Shown: piece after piece, positions 13,225 through 23,878 of the stretch
Layout: each line of letters starts with the position of its first letter
How positions within the stretch are numbered: the first letter of the stretch is position 1
From: Cudoniella acicularis
Taxonomy: Eukaryota > Ascomycota > Leotiomycetes > Helotiales > Helotiaceae
Direction of reading: 5' to 3'
DNA: 31,702 bases
Assembly: GCA_013054445.1 (NCBI GenBank)
Contig: JAAMPI010000576.1
Location: forward strand, 1-31,702
Notes under the pieces: model-generated
Seen by the model: the letters and a program-made list of their open reading frames with translations, nothing else
The model's database searches: none
Told to the model about the DNA's origin: nothing
Made by a program: the position numbers and the translations under genes

Positions 13225-14972
13225 ATGTCGCAACGTCCAGTCACTAAAACCCCTCCCGAAAGCTTTACAGATTCGCCATTGACGCCACCATTGAGCGACT
13301 CCAAGAGAACTCCATTAGACCAAATCTCCCGTATCATCAACCGTGTTAGACTCGCCCAAGCTGGCCACAACGTCCAAGACCAGCAGCCTTGGTGCGTTTT
13401 CCAACTTCTGCCCGGGGATTTGGAGCACTTGTTTAACTTCCTTCGAGGCGACGAGGACGAGAGGCTCTGGTCTTTCTTCCGAGACAAAGTCAGGTATGTG
13501 ACTTGTTGCATTTCTTCCCCAGCACCTGCTAAATTAACGGTTCAATCAGATACGACTACGATTCACGAACCTGCTGGTTGAGCCTTCGAATGCCAACACC
13601 CATTCACGAGATCTTCCTTGCAAGCGTTACCGAGAATATTCGAGATCAACTAAAGAAGATTACAACTGGGAGCAGCAGGGAGGCTGCAGACTTTGCAAAG
13701 AACGTCGACAGCAAAGGATCAATAGCATTGAAGTATGAAGTTGATGAAGGTGATGGGACACAGAATCATGGTCTTCCAAGGATAAGTAGACACGAGCCGG
13801 ACGGAACGTTCAAGCATCGCGAGGCTCAGGACCCAAGCATTATCATCGAGATTTCGTATTCGCAGAAGCGAAAAGCTCTCACCGACTTGGCGGAATTCTA
13901 CATTCTAGGCTCGGATGGGAATGTTCAAAGAGTTATCGGTTTAGATATTGAGTACAAAGCTACAAAACGGGCAACGCTGTCAGTATGGCAACCAGAATAC
14001 GTTGGTGATGAAGGCAGCGAGGAACTTGTTGCGACACAGGCACTAGTAGCTCTAGTAAAGCTTCATTTCCGAAGCGTCCCTAGATGAGGCATCACTAACA
14101 GACGTCAAGGAATTCCGCGACCAAGATGGGAATCCGAACGACAAGAACCCGGGCCTTGTACTCTCACTCCAAGACTTCGCAACCGAGGCCCTAATCGAAG
14201 ACCCTTCTGTTCTCACCCAACAAATTACCATTTCATCGTCGGAGCTCTGTTCTATGCTCACAAATGCTGAGGCTGAGGCGAAACAAGGCGAGGAAAACAA
14301 GGGGAAGCGTATGGCGATGAAGGGATCCGGTCGCAAGAGATGGAGGACTAGGACCCCACCAGAGGAATTGGACTCTGATGATGAGCGCGAATTATTGGCT
14401 GAAGAAGAAAGAGCGGCGAAACGAATTGCGAGGCGAGACGGGGCTTTTCCGGGGAGAAATACGGAGAAATAAGGGATGCCGCGGAAGTTGTAGCGGAAAT
14501 GACAAGGCAGAACAGAAGTATCCGATATCGGAAGCCTCAACTTGTCAGCCCACAAACGAAGTAATCCAAGGTGATGGCAATTATTTCACGCTTGACGACG
14601 AAGACCAGCTCTTCGTCCCTTCGACTTTGTCATCTAGCCAGATGATCCGATCATCAACTCGAGAGTGAGACCGAGAGGCGCAGCAGGTGATTGAGCGCCC
14701 AACCAGCGGCTCGGCGAACCTAGATACGGAGGGCACAAGTGTTGAGATTGTTAGCATACCTGAAGATGGCTTAAGCAGAGAACGGGAAGACGGGGACATA
14801 CGTGGTCAGGCCGACGGCAGCGAGAGAACAGATTCTGATTTGAATTAATGTCAGAGGACGCCGTTGAAACAGACTCAGATTCAGAGCCCGGCCTCCCACT
14901 TGACAACGATGAGGATATAGGCACTAAAGATGATCTTAGTGATACTACTAAACTAGAAGAGCAGAAGTTGGG
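13225..14972 (+). pseudogene. Fungus-specific gene, possible PD-(D/E)XK-like fold, decayed
   Basis: Exon 1 (13225-13493) begins MSQRPVTKTPPESF. An intron at 13494-13549 has donor GTATGT and acceptor ATCAG. Exon 2 continues RYDYDSRTCWLSLRMPTPIHE to TGA 14085. This is a family I recognise from plant-associated ascomycetes but cannot name. Its core reads EPDGTFKH, then IIIEISYSQKRK, LAEFYILGSDGN and VIGLDIEYK. The D...ExS..K spacing recalls PD-(D/E)XK nucleases; that is inference. Near 14071-14086 the frame shifts: the adjacent frame continues to TAA 14470 with a charged C-terminal segment (EELDSDDERELLAEEERAAKR). Further acidic, Ser-rich coding-like pieces continue in shifting frames to 14972, where an LTR begins. 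It is a decaying gene whose 3' end is lost to the LTR; the 268-residue first part could still be translated. Confidence 0.65.
13494..13549 (+). other. Intron of the 13225 gene
   Basis: Donor GTATGT, possible branch bases TTAAC at 13533-13537 and acceptor TCAG give a 56-nt intron. Removing it joins AG to A (Arg codon) and preserves the family sequence across the junction. Confidence 0.8.
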
Positions 14973-15214
14973 TGTTACAGCTCATGCAAAGGCACTAGNG
15001 CCCTGACGTCACGTNGGGACGTATTTGCAAGAAGGTGCTGTATTCACGAAGAAACTAAGCTAAGGAGAGAAGAAGAGAGGTGGCCCTGAAGGGGCCTTAT
15101 ATACAGGANGTGAGTTCCGCNAAGCGAGGNCANGTGATAAGGGGTCAGGGGGACGCGTCGTAGGCAAGGCAGACGCGTCAGGTCAGGGGGACGCGTCAAA
15201 CCAGGTTTGTGACA
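14973..15214 (-). mobile_element. LTR, TGTCACA family, reverse orientation
   Basis: On the plus strand it runs from TGTTACAGCTC to AGGTTTGTGACA, the reverse complement of the LTR at 8769 with the longer set of GACGCGTCCCC units seen at 11979. TATA box and pyrimidine tract are present. Flanking five-mers (TTGGG, ATATT) do not match, so it is not a clean solo insertion. Six N bases (14999, 15015, 15109, 15121, 15130, 15133) mark assembly ambiguity in this repeated sequence. It terminates the decayed gene on its left. Confidence 0.8.
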
Positions 15215-15422
15215 ATATTATTCTCAAGTGTTTATATCCCTTTATTAATCTCAACCCATCGACCACATCTTTTTGTACTGCGCTCTGTCTTATATCGATG
15301 ATATCACATGACAAGTGTATTGGGGCTTATTCGTAAGCCTTAATATAGGTAGTCCTGAGTCCTGAAGTTCTGAGCAAACTGATGAGTTAACTAGATCATG
15401 CTCAGCACCAGGGGGTGTCACA
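15208..15422 (-). mobile_element. Second LTR-like element abutting the first
   Basis: On the plus strand it goes from TGTGACAATATT to GGGGGTGTCACA, so on the minus strand it starts TGTGACACCCCC and has TG...CA ends with a seven-base inverted terminus. A TATAAG lies within. Its left end overlaps the seven terminal bases of the neighbouring LTR, so the true boundary or order of insertion is unclear. No target-site duplication is seen. Confidence 0.5.
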
Positions 15423-15690
15423 ATTAACAGAACACCAAAACATGAAGTTTTGATTTTTCAGGCCAATCACAACGCCAGGGCACATGAAAACCGGGCAAAC
15501 GTATAGAATTCAACGCCGCAAATTCGACTGTTTATTAGAATTTTTAATTGTGTTGCGTTGTGAAGTTGTGGCTGGTTTGTCAATTTTGGGTGTTCCGTTA
15601 ACTGTGGCACCCCCTAGTGCAGGGGATCCTCTTCCAGGGTCCTCGCTAATAGGTTATAGTTTCTGGGTTGTCTCTATATAGATCTGGCTA
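15423..15690. other. Repeat-like spacer
   Basis: TGTGGCACCCCCTAG at 15603 resembles the start of the LTR at 15422 read on the other strand, and a TCTATATAGATC lies 70 bp further on. This may be another LTR start. No gene is seen. Confidence 0.3.
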
Positions 15691-15824
15691 ATGCCTGCGA
15701 ATCTGGACATAGCTACCTTGGTAATCTCAGCCGAATCTTTACCTCCCTTCCTTCTAATACGGTTAGTCACTATCGCCGCTCTGCTCAGGCGCTCCTCACC
15801 CTCGCCTTACCCTCTGCTCAGGTT

Positions 15825-16511
15825 ACTCAGTCACGTTCCTGTTATCGCTTCTATTAACCAATTAAACGTCTTCTCGCACCTAAACTTGGGGACCGCCGTC
15901 CTCCTAGGCCTAACCTGCAAACACCTCCACAACATATACCAGTCCCCCCATCCCGACATCAAGGTTTCCCTCCTTCAACCATGCCGCATCCCAGCCAATT
16001 CAAAGCCCATACTCCTCGCCGACCTCCTCGAGACCTGGATCGGTCCAAAATATCGACGCCGCGATTAGGGCTATGAGCGCAATTACTACCGCCATAACCC
16101 ATCAATGGCACCACCGCAATACCTTCTTAGAGCCGTGTATGGTGATTACCGTCGTATAGTCAGAGTGGTTCGTGTTGTGATATCGAGAGAAAAGAACATG
16201 CTTTGTGGGTGTGGTATTATGATTGCTACCATTCCCGGCCCATGAAAGAGAGGAGGGGAGAAAATGGTTGTAACTTGCCTTATCTGTTTAATGCGTTGAA
16301 TGAGAGGACTGTGGAAGCTAAGAGGGCGGTGATTGCCGATGCTGATACGAAGACGAGCTGGGTGGATTGGATGAGGTTTTGGAATCATAGTTATGTTTTC
16401 CATGAAGATATTAATTATGGAGAGATGTTTGAAGTGCTGCGGAAGAGTGAAATAATGGGGAGGGAGGAGTGGCGAGAGAGAGGTGGGGTGGAGATGTCAT
16501 GGGGCGGGTGA
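15825..16511 (+). pseudogene. F-box-like fungal protein, frame-broken
   Basis: One frame reads SHVPVIASINQLNVFSHLNL then LGLTCKHLHNIY, similar to the short N-terminal F-box-like segment of a large ascomycete family, then LLADLLETWIGPKYRRR and a stop at 16066-16068. Sequence after it still looks coding (APPQYLLRAVYGDYRRIV), and a second frame from about 16170 reads ALWVWYYDCYHSRP and continues to TGA 16509. So at least one stop and one frameshift separate the two parts. F-box proteins normally recruit targets to SCF ubiquitin ligases, but the family resemblance here is weak. The upstream part of the open frame (15691-15824) is low-complexity and may be LTR-derived. Confidence 0.4.
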
Positions 16512-16579
16512 GGAGATGGAAAAGAGGGTGGTATAGGAGCACGCATGTGCAAAAGCTTTTCGCTAATATCGAGCCTTTT

Positions 16580-16859
16580 TATTGGATATAGGTACCTAAG
16601 GCCCTAAGCAGGTGGCAATTACAGGGTGTTTGCCACTGTATTTATAGGGGTCGGAGACTCCGAAGGACTCAGCTGTTCAGGGTATTCGGGAACTCCGAAC
16701 TATCAGCTGTATAAGGCACTTGCCCTATAGCGTTCAGCTGTACAGGGGAATACAGGATATGGCTTAGCATGTAATTCAGGGGGCTCAGGGCCTACGGCCA
16801 CTATATATATAGCACACTTCTCACTGTAGATTTAATAGATTATCGCTGAAAATCCAACA
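16580..16859 (-). mobile_element. Solo LTR, 280 bp, with CTTTT target-site duplication
   Basis: Ends are TATTGGAT (16580) and ATCCAACA (16859), a perfect eight-base inverted repeat except one G-to-A change that turns the terminal TG into TA. Both sides carry CTTTT (16575-16579 and 16860-16864). The reverse strand has a TATATATATAG box 45-60 bp from its TGTTGGAT start. It is unrelated in sequence to the TGTCACA family. Confidence 0.85.
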
Positions 16860-16864
16860 CTTTT

Positions 16865-17447
16865 CCACCGCTAAGAGAACTCAAGACTACTAGGAATGCC
16901 TGAGTAGGGCTCTTTTCTTCCTAGCGAAGTACTTTAGATAAGAGGGAAATAACCTACTTCAAAGGTTATAACTAAAGGTCAAATAACAACAGCCTAGAAT
17001 GAAACATAATATAGATTTAAATTTAGTACTTGGACGAAAAACTTCCCGCTTAGTGCCAGCAACTTGCAAAAATTTCGAGCTCCATAGTTGATTAATGATT
17101 TTCAGGTGGATTGCAAAGACTTCTCCTTCGAGATGATAAAGTCTGTCTCTCTCATAGCGTGTAGAAAATTAGATAACACTAACAAGTGGACAGAATATAC
17201 TTCAAAAGCCCTGAACCTTAAGCGGATGTAAAACTAATCCTCGATGAAACACCAAAGGACAGCTATAAGTGACTGGAACTGTTACTCGCTTTGCCTGCGT
17301 GCGTTTTGGAAAGACAAGACACATTGTTACAACCATGAGGCAACCGTCCTTTCTCTCAGCCTAGATCCAATCAAGTAAGAAATCATTTGCAATGGAAATC
17401 CCAATATCGCATTGGCTGCCTTTATTTCAACTTTCCAACCACATCCT
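16865..17447. other. Intergenic, no gene seen
   Basis: Moderately AT-rich DNA between the solo LTR and the 3' end of the HET-family gene at 17448. No repeat, RNA or open frame of interest. Confidence 0.35.
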
Positions 17448-20112
17448 TTAATCCAGACACCACACAGTGTCATCGGGCAGCCACCCATCAACCAGAATAA
17501 AACGTGTTGTATAGAGCTTCCAGATAACTAGGACGAATTGTTCTAAGCCATGCAAAAAGTTAGCGTCGTGGATGCGCCTAAAAGCTGGCTCCTCTAGTGC
17601 TTCCTTCGCAGCCTGCCTAATCTCGACCAAAAGAGAGTCTACAATTGGAGCCAGGGTCTCCGACCTTTTAGACTCTTCCATATCCTTGATTCGAAGTACG
17701 CCTTTGAGGAACTCAACTCGAGGCATACTCTGCGCAATATCTTTTGCTCGATTGAACACCGAACATTCCGCCAAGTTGCTGGTAGTGAAAAGTACCTCGC
17801 CCTGGAGACGGCCATAGTACACTCCATCCTCGTGCGCCTTGATACTGATAAACGTCGCATTAGGAGGGTCTTTCCATTGTATTCTTTTCTGGTCATTTGG
17901 ATCGTGCGAGAAAATGATTGCAAATTCCTTTCCCTTTTCATCTCTCAGCATTCTGAGTTGGGATTCTCCACCATCATTATCTCCAAAAATACATGTCTGG
18001 ACGTCGGCGCTCTTAATTACGATTCCGTACCACCGGCTTGTGCTTTGGTCAAGAAGGTACCATGCATCTGGCAACCCCTTGCTCTTGTTCATGATCAGTG
18101 TAATAATGTCGAATACTGGTCTATGTATCACAACTCCAGGAAAATGCAGCATTAGACCATTTTTGTTTAACATCGCTGGCTCCTGATAGTCAGGCAGTAG
18201 ATGCCCGGCGCCTAGGAGCGTTGCCGGGGCCCAACGAAAGCCTTCATCGTTCAGCTTAGGGCCTTTCAAGAAGAGAATAGTTCTTGGAACGCGCCGAATC
18301 CCACAAAGTGCACGCCAAAATCGAGACATGGGGCCTCCGTCCTGTCCAATGAGAACCTTTGCCTCAATGTCGAACAAATTGACAAGGCATATTGGCTCAT
18401 CCGAAGCCACGCTAACTCCACGGTATTGAAGAGCCCGGACTACTTTCTGCAAAGTAATCGCCGTAACATGGGGCTCCGTGGCAGTGTTTTGGGAGTCTCT
18501 TTCAAAAAGGCGGAGTGATCTCCAGATGGCTGACATATTGAAAACCATCTCTATCTGTGAGACATTCCGTGAACGGTACACGGCTCGGAATTCTTCAAAT
18601 ACTTCTGCTAATTCGACGGGTCGATCCTGAAATTGGAACCACAGCCTCTTTGCGAGGGCACCTTCTTGGAGGCACCACAATCGACGGAGCCACGGACTAG
18701 TGAAAATGCGAACGGCAGTCTCTATGAGGTCCGAGGATTCGGTATCACAACGTCGTAGCGAAGACTCGAGGACGAGGACGTGGTCCGCTTCCTCGTAAGT
18801 TCTTCTCATCATGCCCATCGCAATCGTTTTCCCGGCTCCAGGTTTACACGGGACACAGATAGTGTCTAACCAAAGCAACGCTGGGACGTCCAATCCGCTG
18901 GCTTGGACTACTCCTTGTGCAAGAGTTTGCAAGCCAAGGAGCTGACACTTGGGCAGGGCATTTCCAAAAGGATTTCCCAACCCATCGGCCCAAACATGTG
19001 AGATGGCCACATAACATATATCACCTGTCGATTCAACCAATTCAATTTTCAGCTCAGCCGTGCTTCCGTCGACCTCCAGACTCATTAGGGGAAACTTTCC
19101 ACCCTCCTATTCAGAGTTTTAGAGTTAGCATTACTTCTTATGAACACAATAAAGGTCCTTGGAAAATTTCAAAATTTGTAAGAGTAGGCGTCCACGGGTT
19201 TAGAACCGCGTCGACTCTCAAGTCCTGAAATTGCCTTTAATAAGAGGAAATCATCCCGAGAATACGAACCAAGATGTCATTTAGGCGTTCATTGTCGATT
19301 GATATGATGGAGCAGCTGCAACGGGGATCGTAATGCCTAGGCTTGTATTTTGCCAGGTCTATCTGCATGCCTTCACATTCTTCTTGCGTGCAGTTGCGAT
19401 GACAGTCATCTTTGTAAGACTTTTTCACCTTTGACAGGTAATGCAAGGCGTAAGCAGAATTGAAATTTGCGCTCGCAATCGCGGCCTCCCGGGCGCACCA
19501 GTTGTTGAGGCACATCTGCTCAATCCAATAATCCCTGGGTAGTGAGGAGACCCAAACCAGTGGGAATTTGAAATTTCTTGACAGATACGTATTGAAAGTC
19601 GAAGATAGAGCCTCTAGTGTTGCCAGAATTGAGAAGGAAACTTCGCGGCTCAAGCAAGACGCTACGATTGTCGAAGCATCCCCAGCGACGTCCATGCATT
19701 CGCGGATGTGTGCAATGAGAGACGTGTGATCGCCATCAACGGCGGGTATGGAGGAAAACCTTTCGCTAAGTAAGAGGGGTAACTTTGCTGTCGTCAGCAC
19801 CCGAATTGGTCCCTCCTTGCTCTCGCAGCTGCGAACAAAATCCTCATGTCGATAGAGACTGCCGAGGGCTTCCTGAAGCATTCCGAAGAAGAGCCAGGTT
19901 TGCAGGAACGACGCAAGTTTGTCGTCCGAGGTAGGATGAACACCTTCGTGGGTAGAAAAACTCGGACGATCAGGCTGTGGAATAGCATGGTGGTATCCTT
20001 GTTTTTGAAGATAAGATAGAAAGGGGACACCGAGATAGTCGGTACTGGATATGTAGGGAACGATATCGTTTTCACTGAGTTCGGCGCCTTTCGGCATAGG
20101 TAGGTGCTCCAT
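17448..20112 (-). CDS. HET-family protein, two exons
   Basis: ATG at 20112 starts MEHLPMPKGAELSEND, the usual start of this HET subclass. Exon 1 (20112-19270) holds a helical N-terminal region (FLQTWLFFGMLQEALG) and a Cys/His cluster (DDCHRNCTQEEC, then RHYDPRCSC). Exon 2 (19106-17448) has the HET signature YVAISHVWADGLGNPFGNAL, LLWLDTICVP, RRTYEEADHVLVLE and LRRLWCLQEGALA. Removing the 163-nt intron at 19269-19107 gives an in-frame 833-residue protein with the junction DIL|EGGKFPLM. Branch GCTAAC and acceptor AATAG are good, the donor GTTCGT is poor, so a decayed junction is possible. No other breaks. The role is presumably vegetative incompatibility or cell-death signalling, by family. Confidence 0.8.
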
Positions 20113-20243
20113 ACTGGTAATAATTTTGGACGTTGACACTGAGACTGGTTGAAGAAGTCAAAGCCAATTAATATCCCTCGGGCGCATGGAGGTCCCACTT
20201 ACTCGTAGTTGTTCGCTTACGTCGCCGTTCCGACTCGACACGC
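20113..20243. promoter_or_regulatory. Upstream region of the HET-family gene
   Basis: Short 5' flank between the start codon at 20112 and the MITE. No clear core promoter motif. The MITE lies 130 bp upstream, close enough to affect expression. Confidence 0.3.
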
Positions 20244-20377
20244 TACTCGTCAAAACCAGAAGTCTGTAGGGGGCTTGAGCGCAAGGTACCCAAATTGCGG
20301 ACAAACTGCACCAAAACTGCACCGAAAATGTTGGCCTTACGCTCAAAGCCCCTACAGACTTCTGGTTTTGACGAGTA
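20244..20377. mobile_element. MITE with 41-bp TIRs and TA target duplication
   Basis: Arms at 20244-20286 and 20335-20377 are inverted copies beginning TACTCGTCAAAACCAGAAGT; the first 29 bases match exactly and 40 of 43 overall. TA at both outer ends fits a Tc1/mariner-type duplication, leaving a 130-bp element. The 48-bp centre has two AAACTGCACC copies and no coding capacity. RNA from it would fold into a long hairpin. Confidence 0.85.
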
Positions 20378-20825
20378 TATCTATGTCGCAGCGCCCTATT
20401 CTTACCGCTTCAATCGTCTCAACCTCATCGACACCCTATTTGGAAAGTGCATCGAGATCTTGACGAGCGAATCGACCCCCTTCTGGATCATAAAATCATT
20501 ATTCAGAGACCTTCGAGCTAAAGCAACCCAAACACCTTGGCCAGCAGCCAAACGTGGATGACCGCGTTGGCCGTGGTCTGCAAGGCACAGCCACTACAAC
20601 CCCGGCCCGCCAAAACGCAAAATGGCTTTCAGGTCGATATTTGTAGACCCAGCATATCAAGATGAGGCTTATGATAAGGCAAGGCAACAGCAGCCTCACC
20701 GATGACCTCCATGTGCTCATATACGTCTCTCGCATACCCCACTCTTGCTCGGGCCTCATTGCCTCAATATATTTCCTGGAGGCTTCACTTAGACTCACGC
20801 TCTGCTGCACTTTCTCCAAGTCATC
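20378..20825. other. Possible gene debris, unassigned
   Basis: A plus-strand frame stays open to 20561 (reading IDTLFGKCIEILTSE...) and resumes after a stop as MAFRSIFVDPAYQDEAYDKA near 20622. A minus-strand frame also spans part of it. I recognise no family, so I only note that the stretch looks like former coding DNA. Confidence 0.3.
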
Positions 20826-23067
20826 ATGTCTTCGATGATCAACAATGCTATGCTCACTTGCAACTTCACGTCGACTTCTGAGGTCTGAAGTACCGCGACG
20901 CCTGCAAACCAGAGTGTGACGGAGTTAGTGCAACAATGCCCAAGCCTTTGCACACTGGCTTGGGAATTTGGTAATTCCGACCTCTCTGGGACCGGCGTAA
21001 GTATTGGCTAATTTGACACGCATTTTCTCTAAGAAGCCATGGCTAACATTTAGTAGATTCTGATCTTCTACATCCCTCAGACAACTTTGACAGTTCTCCT
21101 CCGCCCCTTACTTATCAGCCCAGTGGTATTGAGACACTGGCAACTGATGTCAGCATGCGTTGGTGCCTGTTGCTGCCTTGCTGCCTGTCGCCATAATAAT
21201 CGTACCCTCATTGAGTACGGTGCAGCCGTCAATGTACAAGCTGCGCCCTTCTGCCCACCTCAGAACACATCTCTCTACGAGGCTACCGGGTCCGAAGACG
21301 ATGCGGTAGTCCAAATCCTTCTAGATCGCGGCGCTGATGCCAATGGGAAGAATGCCGTCGGCGAAACGGCCTTGCACGGAGCAGCCAAATTTGGGAACGA
21401 GAAAGCAGCCCAGATGTTGCTGCGCCGCTCTATCGATATAGACACAGAGACGTTCAATAAATGGGAGCGTAAATCCTTCCTGACATATCCTCTTTCGGAG
21501 TTCAATAGAGGGTGGACTGCATTACATCAAGCGGCGCATAGTGGACATGCAAACATTGTACGCCTCCTCCTTGATTACGGCGCGTACATGTACTCAAGAA
21601 CAGCGCTCGGAAAAACGCCACTAGATTTAGCTTTTGTCGAACGTCGACAGGATGTTTTGTGGGTGCTTTTTGAGCATGAGGCTGTCCCAAACAAGCTTTA
21701 TCAGTCTGAGAGAGATTTAGTGCACCATGTACTTCCAGATTGGTTCTCTAATTGTACATTTACTAGTTATTTTCTCGACGAGGTATTAACGGACGTTGTG
21801 GACTTGATGCAGACGTCTAGTAACTCGGTTTTTATCGATGAGATCCCCGATTCACAGTTCTGCCAAAGATGCTCAACATTCAAAGAAGTTAATCCCGACT
21901 CGTGGGAAGCAAGGCATTACAACATATGCTGCCGGAAATCTAGCAGGGGCACTTTCAACTCTGGAATTTTGAAGCGATGCTAGTCCTGCAGAAAGCTTGT
22001 CAGCGAGCTTCCTACGGCGCCAATGCTGAGCCGGTTGAGTCTGCTCCCGGTGGATGCTTCCATATCTTTTTCCCCGGACAAGTTTCAAAAGGGGGGCGGA
22101 ATTGCCCCCATAAACGGTATTTCTACCTTAAATGTGTGGGCGAGAAAATATTGTACTAAGCTATACAGAGAAAACAGCATGGTATCTTGAATTAATGGAG
22201 CAGATCAATGATCACAACACAAAATCTGACTGCGCCTTTCTCATGAGGGCTCATTGGCTATACAACTGCCTAACTACCCATTCCATGTGTGATACCTTCA
22301 AATCGGGTATACCTTCCCTCCCATCACGAGTCCTAGATGTTGGCTCCAGGGATGGCTCCCAGGAGCCGTTTCTATACGAGAGCGGGGGACAGCACGCAGC
22401 ATATTTCACCCTGTCGTATCGACGGGAGACTTCAAATGCGGTAACAACAACGTCTGAAAACTTCTCGGACTTCCAAAAAGCAATTCCTTTGGCAAAGCTT
22501 TCGCAGACCATTCAGGATGCTATTTTCATCACACGAAAATTCAATATACGATTCTTGTGGATTGATGCGCTCTGCATTATTCAAGACTCTTTAGGGGATT
22601 GGAAGAAAGAGGCGGAAAGTATGGCGTCAATCTATAGTTACTCTCTATTGACGATTGCTGCCGGCAAAGGCTAGACCAATAACTCAATCGGCATGTTCAG
22701 TGAACGATTTGGAGGATTTTCCCGTCCACGGAGATACAGCAAATGCACACGCAGGCAAAGGGCATCCTTTAATGAAATTGGCCCAGTTTTCGAATGAGCC
22801 AGGATATCGTGACTCTGATGTGCGAAAGTTCAAAGACATGATGCGTGGTTTTTCCTTCAAGTCTGAGGCCTACTGGAGAGGGAAAGTTTATTGGATGTGG
22901 AGGAAGTTCGTTAAAGATTACTCCTGACGCTCTCTCACCGAAGAAAAAGACAGGCTCATCGCTATAAGCGGGGTTGCTTCAGAATTCGGACGGGTTCTGG
23001 ATGATAAGTTAGTTGCGGGAATTGGGAAAAAGCTGTTGTACACGCTCGCGAAGCCGCAGTGCATGTG
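20826..23067 (+). pseudogene. Ankyrin-HET gene with a membrane-protein-like start, decayed
   Basis: The 5' part (20826-20996) encodes a secreted/membrane-type start (NFTSTSEV, then CPSLCTLAWEFGNSDLSG), spliced by a clean 60-nt intron (GTAAGT...TTTAGTAG, 20997-21056) to ILIFYIPQT. The same frame runs into ankyrin repeats at about 21195-21680 (TALHQAAHSGHANIVRLLLD is clearest). A HET domain follows in another frame: AAYFTLSYR, FLWIDALCIIQDS, SLLTIAAGKG (about 22390-22674), then YWRGKVYWMWRKF and EEKDRLIAISGVASEFG to about 23050. Breaks: TGA 20886, TAG 21981, TAG 22672, TGA 22925 and at least two frameshifts. The order membrane segment-ANK-HET may be a natural fusion or two genes joined by rearrangement. 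The HET C-terminus is missing here; a matching piece lies at 29584-30337. Confidence 0.75.
20997..21056 (+). other. Intron in the 5' part of the ankyrin-HET pseudogene
   Basis: 60 nt, donor GTAAGT, branch GCTAAC, acceptor TAG. It is phase 0 and keeps the frame between the Cys-rich start and the hydrophobic segment, showing that the upstream piece was once a real spliced exon. Confidence 0.7.
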
Positions 23068-23081
23068 ACCCATCGCCGCTT

Positions 23082-23144
23082 TGCTCACCTTTGCTTCACC
23101 TCATCCTTACTAATTTCTCACCACCCTCTCCCTTCTGCCCACCA
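23082..23144. repeat. C-rich stretch with repeated TGCTCACCTT
   Basis: TGCTCACCTT occurs at 23082 and again near 23134 within a pyrimidine-rich run, and TGCTCACCTTT returns at 29526. These positions lie just outside the two HET fragments (ending about 23050 and starting about 29584). Confidence 0.45.
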
Positions 23145-23878
23145 CTGCTCACCTTACCTTCCGCAGCTCGACCCCCATCATCTTTAACGCAGGGTATGCT
23201 TGTTGATTATTAGTTATTAGTTGTTAACAGAATCTTACAGCAGCCTATACGAGTACTTCGTAAAGGTAACAATAAGGTAGTACTGGAAAGTTGGAGTTGT
23301 ATAGTTATAGTGTTGTGGAGGTGTAGCAACGACACAATAAAAAATAAGAGTCGCGTAATTCGACACTAGTTGTTGTTGTATTATTAGGTAATAAGCACTA
23401 TTCTAAACTTAAGGTTTAGACCTTAGTAGAATCTTCTAGGTTATTCTTTGATTTATAAGCTTTGATTTATAAGCGTTGATTTCTAAGCTATAGAAGCTTC
23501 TAGCAACTACACTCATAGTATATATAGTCCACTCACTTCTTTGTAGATAGAAAAGTCTTTAAGTCAAAATCATATTATTATTCCACATACTTGAATCTCT
23601 CTCGACCTAACAGTCGACTCTTCTTCCGCCCTCCACTTTAGCCGCCTACCGACGACTATATAGATATATCTTCTATATATTATATACCGCGTACTACGGC
23701 TATACCCCTCCAGCAGTTGTCAAAGAAGGGCATTAATTCTTGGAAATTTAACTTTTAAACTAGAGCTCAGAAGAAAATATAACATTTCGATTGAAATGAA
23801 AAGTGCCCCTCTTTTCTCTCAACACGAACCATAAAACCCCCAATATAGCAACAAAAACAGCCCATTTATCTTATCAAC
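23145..23878. other. AT-rich intergenic DNA with a small tandem repeat
   Basis: A 14-bp unit TTTGATTTATAAGC is repeated at 23447-23460 and 23461-23474, with a third diverged copy at 23475-23488. The rest is AT-rich and holds no recognisable gene. It precedes the 3' end of the membrane-protein gene at 23879. Confidence 0.5.

Noticed and set aside
14055..14101. Intron (GTAAAG...ACAG) to repair the frame of the 13225 gene
   Set aside because: Splicing there lands in the wrong frame relative to the downstream charged segment, so a frameshift is the better explanation.
18826..18845. KPGAGKT in the HET-family protein looks like a Walker A motif
   Set aside because: It falls inside the HET domain right after LDTICVP, where relatives have a variable loop. 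There is no Walker B or NTPase fold around it, so it is a chance match.
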